DNA of 64,000 nucleotides from Nitrosopumilus sp. (GTDB taxonomy: Archaea; Thermoproteota; Nitrososphaeria; Nitrososphaerales; Nitrosopumilaceae), in contig JAOTWS010000006.1 in the NCBI GenBank assembly GCA_029862745.1, positions 1 through 64,000 on the forward strand, given 5' to 3'. Positions within the stretch are counted from its first letter, which is position 1. Each line of letters starts with the position of its first letter. Positions 1 through 9,365 of this stretch are shown here, in pieces. The notes beneath the pieces were generated by a model that saw nothing but the letters and a program-made list of their open reading frames with translations, had not been told where the DNA came from and ran no database searches. The translations under genes were made by a program, and so were the position numbers.

Positions 1-150
1 TTCTTTTGGCTGCAGTCTTTTTAGCTGGTTTTCTTTTGGCTGCAGTCTTTTTAGCTGGTTTTCTTTTGGCTGCAGTCTTTTTAGCTGGTTTTCTTTTGGC
101 TGCAGTCTTTTTAGCTGGTTTTCTTTTGGCTGCAGTCTTTTTAGCTGGTT
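1..150. repeat. Perfect 30-bp tandem repeat, five copies
   Basis: Five identical 30-bp units (1-30, 31-60, 61-90, 91-120, 121-150) with no mismatch, possibly continuing beyond the left edge. Each unit encodes ten residues of the basic tail of the minus-strand coiled-coil protein. The absence even of synonymous differences points to recent expansion or ongoing homogenisation, so copy number may vary between strains or be collapsed in an assembly. Confidence 0.97.
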
Positions 151-805
151 TTCTTTTAGATTTACGTTTCCTTGCTAAAAATTCTCGGAATTTTAAAGAT
201 GCTTTATTTAAAGCATTTTTAGCAGATTCTTCTGCTTTGATTCTTCTTTCCAATTCTTTCACAAGTTTTTCTGCAGATTTGCGACTAGTTACCATTGTTT
301 CACGGAGAGTAGGTTTTGATCTAGATTGTTTTTGAATGGTTGAATTGATTTTTGATTTTATATTTGAAAAGTTTGCAATTTCATTTGCAATTTTTTTAGT
401 AGTTTTTTTTCTATTTTTAATTTCAGAGACAAGTTCTTCAATATGATCATTTAATGAACGTAACCTAGCCTCAGCATTTTGTTTTTCTTCAGGATTTTCA
501 GCAAATTCAATCTCTTGTTGAATATTTTCAACAGATTCTTTTTCTCTAGCAAGACGTTCTTCTGCTGACGCCACCAGTCTTTCAATACTTTCCAATTGAG
601 ATACTTTTTGGTTAAGCACTGTAGAAACATCAGATGCATTCTCTTTTTCAGAGTCTATTTTTTTCTCAATTGACATAATACCAGAAGCTGAACGTTTTTC
701 AGCAGATCGGTATTTTTTTAGTTCTGCTTCTGCTTGTGATCTTAGCTTTGTTGCTTCTTGTTTCTTTTTACGTAATTGAATTAGTAACTTTTCTACGGAT
801 GCCAA
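1..805 (-). CDS. Coiled-coil protein with H1-like Lys/Ala repeat tail (3' end outside window)
   Basis: Open minus-strand frame from a TTG at 805 to the window edge. About 218 residues are strongly charged, heptad-like and rich in Glu, Lys, Ala and Gln, which predicts a long coiled coil. A basic tail follows, made of a perfect 10-residue unit, PAKKTAAKRK, five times before the edge. Such tails resemble eukaryotic and bacterial histone H1-like DNA-compaction tails, so nucleic-acid binding is an inference. No signal peptide or membrane segment is seen. The start is uncertain: no ATG lies nearby upstream and the first internal ATG is at 677. The plus-strand frame over the repeat gives a hydrophobic low-complexity peptide and is a shadow. 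No named family is recognised. Confidence 0.75.
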   Translation of the reverse strand, partial: MASVEKLLIQLRKKKQEATKLRSQAEAELKKYRSAEKRSASGIMSIEKKIDSEKENASDVSTVLNQKVSQLESIERLVASAEERLAREKESVENIQQEIEFAENPEEKQNAEARLRSLNDHIEELVSEIKNRKKTTKKIANEIANFSNIKSKINSTIQKQSRSKPTLRETMVTSRKSAEKLVKELERRIKAEESAKNALNKASLKFREFLARKRKSKRKPAKKTAAKRKPAKKTAAKRKPAKKTAAKRKPAKKTAAKRKPAKKTAAKR

Positions 806-942
806 TGTTACAATTATGATAAATGACAGGATTAAGTTGTTAATATGTTCAGGATTTGACTTAGCGGTAAAGAAAATTAACTAACTTTGATCGCAAAACC
901 AGTTTTTTAAAAAATATTAGATAAGAAGTTTTATCATATTCA

Positions 943-1254
943 ATGGATTTTCATCCTAAAGATTTACCAATATCAAAGACATATGATCTAAAAGATGAAA
1001 AAGAAGCGATTGATGTAGTAGCAGAAATGGTAAAAATAGGTTTTAAAGATAAAAAAGATGGATTCAAAGTATTATTTCCAAAAGAATCAAAAATTGCAAA
1101 AAGAATTGGATATACAATAACAACAGGAGTGACACACGGGCTCAAACAAAAAAAAGAAATTCCAGACATAAGATATTGGACATATCATCATGACAATGAT
1201 CACTATGCGATAGTTTTGATAAGTAGTAATGCATTAAGTGATTTAGGTTTTTGA
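943..1254 (+). CDS. Conserved hypothetical protein, 103 aa
   Basis: ATG start at 943. The protein is soluble and mixed alpha/beta, rich in Lys and Asp, with an HHDNDHY stretch near the C-terminus. No family is recognised and there is no signal peptide or membrane segment. The upstream sequence contains AT-rich TATA-like DNA about 25 nt before the ATG. The gene runs convergently into the PAP2 phosphatase gene, overlapping its 3' end by 12 bp. A function cannot be assigned. Confidence 0.7.
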   Translation: MDFHPKDLPISKTYDLKDEKEAIDVVAEMVKIGFKDKKDGFKVLFPKESKIAKRIGYTITTGVTHGLKQKKEIPDIRYWTYHHDNDHYAIVLISSNALSDLGF

Positions 1255-1911
1255 TTTGTTAAAAATTTTGTAAAGTTTTGTTCTTTTTGCCATAACTCCT
1301 GCAAGCATTATACCAATCACAGTTCCTCCAATGACGTCCATTGGATAGTGTTGTAAGACATAGATTCTACTAATTGAAATCATTACAGGATAAATGAACA
1401 AGAGATAAGCACCTCGCGGGAATAGTTCGGAGAGAGAGTAGCCGATAATAATTGCAAATATTACAGATCTTGCTGCATGGCCAGACGGATATGATGCGTC
1501 AAAACCACCTTCACAAAACAAGGCAAAGGTGTCTTTACTTATCGGTACTGGGAATGGGGCACCCTCATAATCAAAATCAGGTCTATCCCTATCAACACCA
1601 CATTTGATGTATCCTGTAAGTAATGTAGAGATCACAATTAATATCATCATAGTAATTCCAACCCTTCTAGTTTTTGGGATTATTAGCATCAAAATACCAA
1701 ATCCCAACATCCACAAAACTTCACCACTTTCTGTGATGTATTGCATAATGAGGTCAATTGTTGGATCTCCAACAATTTGAGAGAAATACAAAATAACACT
1801 TTGATCGAAACTTTCAGTTATTCTAAAATAAACAAGCGCAGTTAGAATTAGAAACAGAATTGTCATCAGAACAAAAGAGCGTGACCTAATATCAAAAATC
1901 CAGTTTTGCAA
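1243..1911 (-). CDS. PAP2-superfamily membrane phosphatase
   Basis: A 222-residue membrane protein of about six hydrophobic segments with all three PAP2 signatures: K103...R110-P111 (KxxxxxxRP), PSGH at 142-145 (catalytic His), and SRxxxxxHxxxD at 181-192. The family dephosphorylates lipid or isoprenoid phosphates. In archaea the likely substrates are undecaprenyl- or dolichyl-type pyrophosphate or phospholipids; the substrate is inferred, not visible. Translation starts at TTG 1911; an AT-rich element 25-30 nt upstream is compatible with leaderless initiation. The gene is divergent from pgk and convergent with the upstream hypothetical gene. Confidence 0.88.
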   Translation of the reverse strand: MQNWIFDIRSRSFVLMTILFLILTALVYFRITESFDQSVILYFSQIVGDPTIDLIMQYITESGEVLWMLGFGILMLIIPKTRRVGITMMILIVISTLLTGYIKCGVDRDRPDFDYEGAPFPVPISKDTFALFCEGGFDASYPSGHAARSVIFAIIIGYSLSELFPRGAYLLFIYPVMISISRIYVLQHYPMDVIGGTVIGIMLAGVMAKRTKLYKIFNKSKT

Positions 1912-2046
1912 TAAATTAAGCCTCAGGCACGTGTCTTTTAATTTTTGTCAGTACATAAGTTTTGTAGAGGGGAGATCAAGACAAAGATCAATGAAAATAA
2001 TTCAGATCTCCTCAAAGAATTTAACCAAGTAAATAATAGAAAAATT

Positions 2047-3255
2047 GTGAAGGTACTCACATTAGATGATTTTGACCTTAAAGGCAAGACAGTTTTCTTG
2101 AGAGTGGACATGAATTGTCCAATAGATCCAGTTACAATGGAGATTATGGGTACCAAGAGAATCGAAGAAGCAATTGAGACACTCACAGCATTAAAAGATG
2201 CCAAAGTTGTCCTCGCATCACATCAAGGAAGAGTTGGAAATAATGACTATACTGGAATGGACAAACATGCCAAAGTTCTTGAGAAATTAATGAATAGGGA
2301 AATAAAATATGTCGAAGATGTAATTGGGGAAGCTGCACAAAATGCAATTAAAAATCTGGAAAATGGCGATATTTTACTTTTAGATAATCTAAGATTATGT
2401 GCTGAAGAAAATTATGAATTCACACCAGAGAATGCAGCAAAAACAATAATGGTTTCTAGATTATCCAAATTATTTGATCTTTGTGTACTAGATTCATTTC
2501 CAAGTGCTCACAGATCGCACCCATCAATAGTTGGATTTCCACAGGTTATACCTGCATGTGCAGGAAAAATTGCCGAAAGAGAAGTTAGGAATTTAGATAA
2601 GATAATGACAATAGCTAAGGCCCCACATGTGATCGTTCTAGGTGGTTCCAAGGTTCCAGATAGACTAGAGGCAATAAAATTATTGATTCAAAATGGTCGT
2701 GCAGATCATATACTACTAACGGGTCTTATTGGCAATGTGTTTATGCGTGCACAAGCTAGAATAAAATCACCTCTTGGAATCAAACGAGAAGATGAAGTAG
2801 TAGCAAAAGCACATGCACTCATAGGAGAATACCCAGATGTATTCGCAACACCAGTAGATGTTGCAATTGACAAAGATGGACAACGGGTAGAATTAGATGT
2901 CAGAGAGATTGGCAAGGGAGACAAAATTTTTGATCTAGGTCCAAAGACTGTAGATTATTATTCAAAATTAATTGCAAGTGCAGGAACTGTATTTATCAGC
3001 GGACCCGCTGGATTTTTTGAAAAAAAACAATTCAGTTACGGGACAAATGCATTGCTTAAAGCAGTTGCAGATTCTTTAGCGACGACAATTGTCAGCGGAG
3101 GACATTTAACAACAGCATTAAAGCAACTAGGATTGGCAGATAAAATTGAACATATCAGTACTGCAGGTGGTGCTTTGGTGCTTTATCTCACAGGGGAGAA
3201 ACTACCAATGATAAAAGCCCTTGAAGATGCAGCAATGAAATACAGAACTAAATAG
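2047..3255 (+). CDS. pgk: Phosphoglycerate kinase
   Basis: Interconverts 1,3-bisphosphoglycerate plus ADP and 3-phosphoglycerate plus ATP; in these autotrophs it works mainly in gluconeogenesis. Recognisable family blocks are VFLRVDMNCP near the N-terminus (substrate Arg/Asp), SAHRSHPSIVG, VLGGSKVPDR, and a C-terminal glycine-rich nucleotide loop (SGGHLTTAL). The frame is open back to a TTG at 1945, but archaeal PGKs begin with a short KxLTLDDF-type segment. The GTG at 2047 is therefore chosen, giving 402 residues, normal for the family. The 3' end overlaps the convergent 115-aa gene by 8 bp. Confidence 0.95.
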   Translation: MKVLTLDDFDLKGKTVFLRVDMNCPIDPVTMEIMGTKRIEEAIETLTALKDAKVVLASHQGRVGNNDYTGMDKHAKVLEKLMNREIKYVEDVIGEAAQNAIKNLENGDILLLDNLRLCAEENYEFTPENAAKTIMVSRLSKLFDLCVLDSFPSAHRSHPSIVGFPQVIPACAGKIAEREVRNLDKIMTIAKAPHVIVLGGSKVPDRLEAIKLLIQNGRADHILLTGLIGNVFMRAQARIKSPLGIKREDEVVAKAHALIGEYPDVFATPVDVAIDKDGQRVELDVREIGKGDKIFDLGPKTVDYYSKLIASAGTVFISGPAGFFEKKQFSYGTNALLKAVADSLATTIVSGGHLTTALKQLGLADKIEHISTAGGALVLYLTGEKLPMIKALEDAAMKYRTK

Positions 3256-3595
3256 AAGAATTACAAGAAGAATTAATACAAATTCTATCCTCAGATGAAC
3301 CAAGATAGATATCTTGATCACATGCATTACAATGGATTTTTTCAAGTGGATCAAATAGTTTCAAATACATCGTAGTGAAATTCTGTCCTATGTTTCTGAC
3401 AAGGCCTGAATTACAAATTTCGGTAAAAAATAATTCAACATCATCAATAACCCAAGATGGATTAATATCACCATTTTTTTTAAGGATTTCAAAAACATCA
3501 TCATTTGTAAAGTTAATATCAACATCATTGAATTTTTCAAAGATTATTTTGCGTATCTGAAGTGCAATTGGAGTCGTAGGAGTAAAATCACTCAT
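3248..3595 (-). CDS. Small protein with C-terminal zinc-ribbon-like cysteines, 115 aa
   Basis: The N-terminal 80 residues look like a winged-helix-type fold (helical with a basic segment). The C-terminus has CNAC then a Cys pair about 15 and 20 residues later, a plausible four-Cys zinc or Fe-S site. The gene is the last of the suf-direction run: it begins 1 bp after the sufU stop and is probably co-transcribed. It could be a regulator or accessory factor of Fe-S assembly, but this rests only on position. No named family is recognised. Confidence 0.7.
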   Translation of the reverse strand: MSDFTPTTPIALQIRKIIFEKFNDVDINFTNDDVFEILKKNGDINPSWVIDDVELFFTEICNSGLVRNIGQNFTTMYLKLFDPLEKIHCNACDQDIYLGSSEDRICINSSCNSSI

Positions 3596-3596
3596 A

Positions 3597-4040
3597 CTAG
3601 TACAGATTTGCTGCCTCTTCTTTTAGTGTGTTCAAATCTTGAGTATTTTCAAGATGCTCTCCAATGTAGGTGTAAAGAGCAGATTTGAGTACTTTGAGAG
3701 AAAGCAAAGCACATTTTATTCGAACTGCCTGAAGATGCTCAAGACCTAGCTCACCTAACACATCATTCTTTTCAATGGCTCTTACCTCATCAAGAGTCTT
3801 ACCTTTCGTAATTTCTGTTAAAACAGAAGAACATGCCATGCAAATTGCACATCCTCTTCCATGAAATTTAATATCTGTGACTTTGTTATCATCAATTTTC
3901 ATATCAATATCAATACTATCACCACATAATGGATTTGAGTCGTGGAAAGTTACATCGTGATCCTCTATCTTTCCATAATTCACAGGATTTCTAGAATAAT
4001 CAACAATCATTTCATGATAAATGTCCGCATTACTGCTCAT
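3597..4040 (-). CDS. sufU: SufU/IscU-type Fe-S scaffold
   Basis: 147-residue NifU-N/IscU-like protein. The three conserved Cys positions are visible in NPLCGDS, GCAICMACS and RIKCALL, with the Asp after the first Cys. SufU proteins accept sulfur from SufS and serve as a Zn-dependent sulfur-transfer partner or scaffold. The start ATG overlaps the sufS stop in an ATGA arrangement, so translation is likely coupled. The length fits the family. Confidence 0.92.
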   Translation of the reverse strand: MSSNADIYHEMIVDYSRNPVNYGKIEDHDVTFHDSNPLCGDSIDIDMKIDDNKVTDIKFHGRGCAICMACSSVLTEITKGKTLDEVRAIEKNDVLGELGLEHLQAVRIKCALLSLKVLKSALYTYIGEHLENTQDLNTLKEEAANLY

Positions 4041-5281
4041 AATTTAAACACCTTTGCCACAATATTTAATGAATTTACTAGAATATCAATGTCTTCTTTA
4101 GTATTATAAATGTAAAAACTAGCTCTGGATGTTGCAGCAACATTTAGTCTTTCCATCAGTACCTGAGCACAATGATGACCAGATCTAACAGCAATTCCTT
4201 CTTCATCAATAATCTGAGCTACATCATGTGGGTGAACATCTGCAAAATTAAACGAGATTACACCACCACGTTTTGAGATATCTTTTGTTCCATAGATATG
4301 CAGGCCCTTAACTTGAGACAACTTTTCAATAGCATATTTTGTTAATTCAACTTCATGTTCTCGTACATTATCCATCCCAATCTTTGTAAGATAGTCAATT
4401 GCAGCACCAAATCCTATCACATCTGCAATGTTTGGAGTGCCTGCTTCAAATTTGTATGGTAAATCATTCCATGTCGTCTCATATTTGTGAACTTCTCGAA
4501 TCATGTCACCGCCACCATGGAAAGGCACCATAGTTTCTAATACAGATTTTTTAGCCCACAAAACACCAATTCCAGTTGGTCCTAGCATTTTATGTCCAGA
4601 AAATGCAAAAAAATCACATCCTAATTTTTCAATATCAACTTTCATGTGAGGTACTGCCTGAGCCCCATCAATGAGAGTGAGAACACCTGCTGTCTTGCAA
4701 CGCTCAATAATCTTTTGTGCGTCAGTTATAGTACCAAGAACATTGGACATTAAACTAAATGTTACGAGTTTAACCTTTCCAGTTGCCAGAAATTTATCAA
4801 GATCATCTAAAATTAACTCACCATTATCATCCATTCTAATGTATTCTATTTTAGCATGTTTCTCTTGAGTAAGAAGCTGCCAAGGCACAATGTTACTATG
4901 ATGTTCATATTCAGTAGTAACAATAATGTCATCTGTATGGACATTAGGTCTGCCCCATGCATACGCAACCAAGTTAATTGCTTCAGTAGTGCCCCTAACA
5001 AAAATAATTTCTTGACGATCTTTTACATTAATGAAATTTGCAATTTTATCCCGAGTTAACTCATATGCTTCAGTTGATTCTTCAGCAAGGGCATAAACTG
5101 CACGGTGAATGTTTGCATTATGATTTTGATAGTAATCAGTAATTGCTTCAATTACTTGATTTGGTTTTTGAGTAGTAGAAGCATTATCAAGATAAACAAG
5201 AGGTTTATTGTCTCTAACAACTCTTTTCAGAATTGGAAAATCTTTTCTCAAATTCTCAAATAATGATTCTGTGCTTTGCAA
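4037..5281 (-). CDS. sufS: Cysteine desulfurase SufS
   Basis: PLP-dependent group II cysteine desulfurase that delivers sulfane sulfur from L-cysteine for Fe-S assembly. Seen: the N-terminal YLDNAST motif, the PLP-Lys motif SGHKMLGPTG, and the catalytic-Cys loop RSGHHCAQ near residue 370. Length is 414 residues, as expected. Translation starts at TTG 5281; a Shine-Dalgarno-like GGAGG lies in the last codons of the upstream Rieske gene, which supports this start. Operon order is sufB, sufD, Rieske, sufS, sufU. Confidence 0.95.
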   Translation of the reverse strand: MQSTESLFENLRKDFPILKRVVRDNKPLVYLDNASTTQKPNQVIEAITDYYQNHNANIHRAVYALAEESTEAYELTRDKIANFINVKDRQEIIFVRGTTEAINLVAYAWGRPNVHTDDIIVTTEYEHHSNIVPWQLLTQEKHAKIEYIRMDDNGELILDDLDKFLATGKVKLVTFSLMSNVLGTITDAQKIIERCKTAGVLTLIDGAQAVPHMKVDIEKLGCDFFAFSGHKMLGPTGIGVLWAKKSVLETMVPFHGGGDMIREVHKYETTWNDLPYKFEAGTPNIADVIGFGAAIDYLTKIGMDNVREHEVELTKYAIEKLSQVKGLHIYGTKDISKRGGVISFNFADVHPHDVAQIIDEEGIAVRSGHHCAQVLMERLNVAATSRASFYIYNTKEDIDILVNSLNIVAKVFKL

Positions 5282-5284
5282 TTT

Positions 5285-5602
5285 TTAAACCTCCACGTAA
5301 ATTTCGTTGTCGTCTATTTTAGTATTGTATACAATAAGAGGAATTTCTGCAGGAAGATTTTGTGGTTTACCATCCTCCAAATTAAAAACAGATAGATGTA
5401 ATGGGCATCGTACACCCTCTTCACTTAGGAATCCAGTAGAAAGATCAGCATCAGCATGAGTGCAAATTAAATCAGTAGCATGAATCTTTCCTTTAAGATT
5501 TGCTAGAAGAATTTTCTTTGTACCATGGACAAATCCAAAAAGTTGGCCCTCTTTTACTTGGTCCATCGTACAAGCTTTAATCCATTCAGACAAAATTATC
5601 AC
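5285..5602 (-). CDS. Rieske-type [2Fe-2S] ferredoxin in suf operon
   Basis: 105 residues with both Rieske ligand boxes, CTHADA (CxH) and CPLH (CxxH), about 17 residues apart. There is no transmembrane helix, so it is a soluble NirD/biphenyl-ferredoxin-like electron carrier. The GTG start overlaps the sufD stop (GTGA). Position between sufD and sufS suggests it supplies electrons for cluster assembly, or is itself an assembly client; this is an inference. Confidence 0.92.
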   Translation of the reverse strand: MIILSEWIKACTMDQVKEGQLFGFVHGTKKILLANLKGKIHATDLICTHADADLSTGFLSEEGVRCPLHLSVFNLEDGKPQNLPAEIPLIVYNTKIDDNEIYVEV

Positions 5603-6999
5603 CGATACTTGTAGTGTTGCTCAATTTCAGAATCTTCGTTGTAACGTGTTTCTTCAATTTCAACAAACTTTGCTAATTCTGCATCAGTATTAATTGTGAG
5701 TTCTCTGTTTTCCCATTTTGATTCAATAAGATATGCAATCCAGGCTCTTACTTGAAATGACATTTTTCTTGAGAGAGGTTCCAAAAATCCTTCAATAATT
5801 GTTCGTTCAGCTTCTTCATGACTGAGACATCTAGTTTTAAGATAAAAAATTTGTTCTTCATCAATTTGTGCAACAGATGCAGAGTGAGTTGCCTTTACAT
5901 CATTAGTAAAAATTTCTAAACCAGGAATAGCATCAGATTTTGCATCTTTATCAAGTAGGATTGAACGACCAGACAAAAAGGAATTTGATTTTGAGGCATT
6001 TTCTTTAATTCGGATCATTCCTTTGAAGAGAGATTTGGATTTATTTCTAAGAATTGATTTTTCAACAACTCTTGCTTCAGTAGAAGGACTCTCATGATTT
6101 ACATTAGTTTGAATGTCAAAAGATTGTTCATTATTTCCAAAGATTACCTCAGAATCATTAGACGATGCACCAGTACCATTAAGGTAGTATTCAATTTTAT
6201 ATCTAGATAGCATGGAACCAAAAAGTCCAGAATACCAATTGACTTTGGCATCTTGTGCCAAGTCTGTTCGTCTTGTAGAGAAAGTTATAGCATGTTGATC
6301 CATCATTTGCAGAGTAGTGATATCCAATTGAGCATTTGCTGCAAGATTAGTATTTAATAATTCAAGATATGCTTGTTGTGCTTCAATATGTGGTGAGTAT
6401 AGTTCTTGGACAATTGCAGCTTTGCTACTTTCGTCTGCAAATATTATGTTTCTTGAAATTACAGAATGGCCGTCATCAGATAGACAAGTCAAAAAGTAGA
6501 TGGGTTTATCTAATATCAAATTACGTGGAATATGGATAAAAATACCTGAATTAAAGGCAGCATTGTTTAACGCTGTGAATTTATCATCTTTTGAATTTGA
6601 TGCATCTAGTGATTTTTTTACAAGTTCAGAATTATTTTTAATTGCATCAGATATTGAAGAAATTACAAGCCCCTTGGATTTTAAATCCTCAGGCACATGT
6701 ATTCTGTGAATGTTTGTTCCAATTTGAATAATACATATTTCATTTCGTAATTCACCTAGTCTTTTTTTAAGAAAATCTGGAATTGTTTCTGTTGTTGATA
6801 ATGAAAGTGATACTTTTTCTGGATCCATTTTTTTTGCATCAGTGTATTTGTTGTAAAGTGGAGACATTTCAATTGGTAAACTACCATAAACAGATAAAGA
6901 GTTCTTTCTGTGAACTTTGAGCCAGTCAGGTTCATTTCTTGACGAAGAAATCTTATCAATGTGAGTTGTACTAAGTTTTGAGAGAATTTCTTGAGACAT
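5599..6999 (-). CDS. sufD: Fe-S assembly protein SufD
   Basis: 466-residue SufB/SufD-family beta-helix protein, shorter in conserved core than SufB. Features include the C-terminal family block with ATHSAS...DEEQIFYLKTR and a helical end. SufD pairs with SufB on the SufC ATPase to form the scaffold complex. ATG start at 6999, 26 bp downstream of the sufB stop. It lacks the SufB-type Cys in the core, consistent with assignment as SufD rather than a second SufB. Confidence 0.92.
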   Translation of the reverse strand: MSQEILSKLSTTHIDKISSSRNEPDWLKVHRKNSLSVYGSLPIEMSPLYNKYTDAKKMDPEKVSLSLSTTETIPDFLKKRLGELRNEICIIQIGTNIHRIHVPEDLKSKGLVISSISDAIKNNSELVKKSLDASNSKDDKFTALNNAAFNSGIFIHIPRNLILDKPIYFLTCLSDDGHSVISRNIIFADESSKAAIVQELYSPHIEAQQAYLELLNTNLAANAQLDITTLQMMDQHAITFSTRRTDLAQDAKVNWYSGLFGSMLSRYKIEYYLNGTGASSNDSEVIFGNNEQSFDIQTNVNHESPSTEARVVEKSILRNKSKSLFKGMIRIKENASKSNSFLSGRSILLDKDAKSDAIPGLEIFTNDVKATHSASVAQIDEEQIFYLKTRCLSHEEAERTIIEGFLEPLSRKMSFQVRAWIAYLIESKWENRELTINTDAELAKFVEIEETRYNEDSEIEQHYKYR

Positions 7000-7025
7000 G
7001 ATTAATCAAAATAAAGTTGTGGAGT

Positions 7026-8426
7026 TTATCCCACAGAGTCATCCATCTCTAATTTGATGAGTCGATTAAGCTCAACAGCATACTCCATTGGTAATTCTTT
7101 TGTAAATGGCTCCATGAACCCATTAACAATTAGGGATAGTGCTTCTTCTTCATTGAATCCCCTAGTCATCAGATAGAAAATTTGTTCATCGCCAATTTTT
7201 CCAACTGTTGCCTCGTGAGTAATTGTTGCATCTTCCTGATTAATTTCCATGTATGGGTAAGTATCAGTTTTTGATGTATCATCTAAGAGTAAAGCATCAC
7301 ATCTCACAGTAGATTTTACGTTTGTAGCACCTTTTGCCACGTGTAGCATTCCTCTATAAGTGGAACGCCCATCCAATCTACTTACCGACTTTGATGTGAC
7401 TTTAGAAGTTGTGTTTGGTGCAAGATGAACCATCTTTGCTCCTGTATCCTGATGTTGTCCTTTACCAGCAAAAGCAATAGAAAGCGTTTCACCATAGGCT
7501 CGCTCACCCATAAGATAAACCCCAGGATATTTCATAGTTAGTTTACTTCCAATGTTTCCATCAATCCATTCTACTGTTGCACCTTCATATGCATAAGCAC
7601 GTTTTGTTACAAGATTGTAGACATCATTACTCCAGTTCTGAATTGTAGTGTATCTTAATTTTGCATCTTTAAGTGCAACAAGTTCTACAACTGCAGAGTG
7701 GAGAGATTCTGAAGAATAGACAGGAGCAGTACATCCTTCAATGTAATGAACTTCTGCACCTTCATCTACGATGATCAAGGTTCTTTCAAATTGACCTATA
7801 TTTTCAGCATTAATTCTAAAGTATGCTTGAAGGGGCATGTCAACTTTGACGCCAGGTGGAACATAGATGAATGAGCCACCACTCCAAACTGCACTGTTAA
7901 GTGCTGCAAATTTGTTATCCTCTGGAGGAATGATTTTACCAAAGTATTTTTTGAATAGTTCTGGATGTTCGTTTAGTGCTGCATCAGTGTCTAAAAAGAG
8001 AACACCTTGTTTTGCCAAGTCTTCTCTAAGACTATGATATACAACTTCAGACTCGTATTGTGCACCAACTCCTGCCAAAAATTTTTTTTCGGCCTCAGGA
8101 ATTCCTAATTTATCAAAAGTGTTTTTGACATTTTCTGGAACATCATCCCAATTTTTTTCTACTTTATCAGATGCTTTTGCATAGTAGTAGATGTTTTGAA
8201 AATCAATAACACTAAGATCACCGCCCCATGTAGGCATTGGTTTTTGCATAAAAATTTCATAAGAACGTAATCTAAAGTCAAGCATCCATTGTGGCTCATT
8301 TTTCATCTTGCTGATGCTAATTACAGTTTCCTTAGACAGGCCTTTCTTGCTAAGATGAACATATAGTTCAGTTGAGTCTTTAAAATCATATTTTGAATAA
8401 TCCATATCCAAATTTTCAGTTGTCAT
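7026..8426 (-). CDS. sufB: Fe-S scaffold protein SufB
   Basis: Central scaffold subunit of the SUF machine; well conserved throughout, including GCTAPVY, the Cys-containing TVRCDALLL block, and [24 protein letters not shown] at the C-terminus (shown in parts). The open frame begins at an ATG at 8435, but the ATG at 8426 is preferred. It lies 24.5 nt from the centre of a TATA box (8447-8454), the spacing expected for leaderless archaeal mRNA. First gene of the suf operon here; sufC, normally adjacent, is absent from the window. Confidence 0.95.
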   Translation of the reverse strand: MTTENLDMDYSKYDFKDSTELYVHLSKKGLSKETVISISKMKNEPQWMLDFRLRSYEIFMQKPMPTWGGDLSVIDFQNIYYYAKASDKVEKNWDDVPENVKNTFDKLGIPEAEKKFLAGVGAQYESEVVYHSLREDLAKQGVLFLDTDAALNEHPELFKKYFGKIIPPEDNKFAALNSAVWSGGSFIYVPPGVKVDMPLQAYFRINAENIGQFERTLIIVDEGAEVHYIEGCTAPVYSSESLHSAVVELVALKDAKLRYTTIQNWSNDVYNLVTKRAYAYEGATVEWIDGNIGSKLTMKYPGVYLMGERAYGETLSIAFAGKGQHQDTGAKMVHLAPNTTSKVTSKSVSRLDGRSTYRGMLHVAKGATNVKSTVRCDALLLDDTSKTDTYPYMEINQEDATITHEATVGKIGDEQIFYLMTRGFNEEEALSLIVNGFMEPFTKELPMEYAVELNRLIKLEMDDSVG

Positions 8427-8446
8427 GCATATCATAACCCCGTTAT

Positions 8447-8454
8447 ATTATAAA
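8447..8454 (-). promoter_or_regulatory. TATA box of the suf operon
   Basis: TTTATAAT on the minus strand, centred 24.5 nt upstream of the sufB ATG at 8426. This spacing puts the transcription start at or next to the start codon. No Shine-Dalgarno sequence is present between box and ATG. Confidence 0.65.
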
Positions 8455-9365
8455 TACATGAGGAAAAATAGGCATAGCTAAATAGGTTTAGCTAAGATTT
8501 AAAATTAAGATAAAGAGATCGCCATGAGAATATAATCTCCAAATATATCAAACATGTATTAAAGGAGATTACAACAATACGAATTTCAAAAGATACTCAT
8601 AAACAGGGTATCAAGATTATAGGCCAGATTCAAGCAGGAACTAGAGTTTATAATATTTGATAATTTATTTCAACAAAGGGAGGTAATTACAAGAAGAAAT
8701 AAAGAATTACACATTAAACAATTTTTAAAAGATGTCACCATGGTATAAAAGAGATATCCATATTGAAGTATAGTTCTTTTTAATATTATACAGAATTATT
8801 CCAGAAGGTTTAGTTATTTTATTTGAATATTGTAATTGTGGAATGTCTAATCTTTATGTTCGGATCAGGTTAAAATTGAATAGTTTTATTCTTAAAAAAC
8901 CAATTTCCCCAAATGAGAGGAGTTAGCAAATAGAAATTCTTAACTTTAAGAAATAAAAAATAAAATTGGGTTAAACTCATCATCTTCACTATTTTGGAAA
9001 ATAAGAAAAAAAATTAAAATCATGTTATTATGTTACTCTGATAATTCAAAAAAATAATTTTAAAAAGTAGATTATTATCAATGGTACATCACAAGCGATA
9101 ATATATGATTAAACAATTCTCATATACACACACTGTAAACTCTTGTCTAGTACAAATCCGTGTAAAAAGTATTCAACAACTATGAAGTGATTTCAAATAT
9201 TATCATCAAACTAGAAGAAGTGTATAGTAATGAAAAGTGATTGGTTAAATATAGAAATGGTCAAAGGCAACATTTAGAGCATCAGTGAAGTGTTAAACAT
9301 GCAAATATACTCATCCCATAGTTCTTTTCAAACAATTATATCTCAACATCAATCGAGATGCATGT
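8455..9365. other. Long AT-rich intergenic region without a supported gene
   Basis: About 0.9 kb between sufB and htpX. No frame has both a canonical start and family-like sequence. The only coding-like trace is 8571-8660 (+), which reads TTIRISKDTHKQ and onwards to a TGA. It resembles the N-terminus of ribbon-helix-helix or antitoxin-type proteins. A strong AAAGGAGAT element (8561-8569) precedes it, but an ATA (8577) sits where a start codon would be expected. It may be a dead fragment. The rest is low-complexity AT-rich sequence, and the region could also hold long leader or regulatory RNAs. Confidence 0.5.

Noticed and set aside
1-150. CRISPR array
   Set aside because: Repeats are contiguous without spacers and encode a protein tail.
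6-335. Plus-strand ORF of repeated AAVFLAGFLL units
   Set aside because: It is the antisense shadow of the Lys/Ala repeat tail; the minus strand carries the long coiled-coil frame that continues into the repeats.
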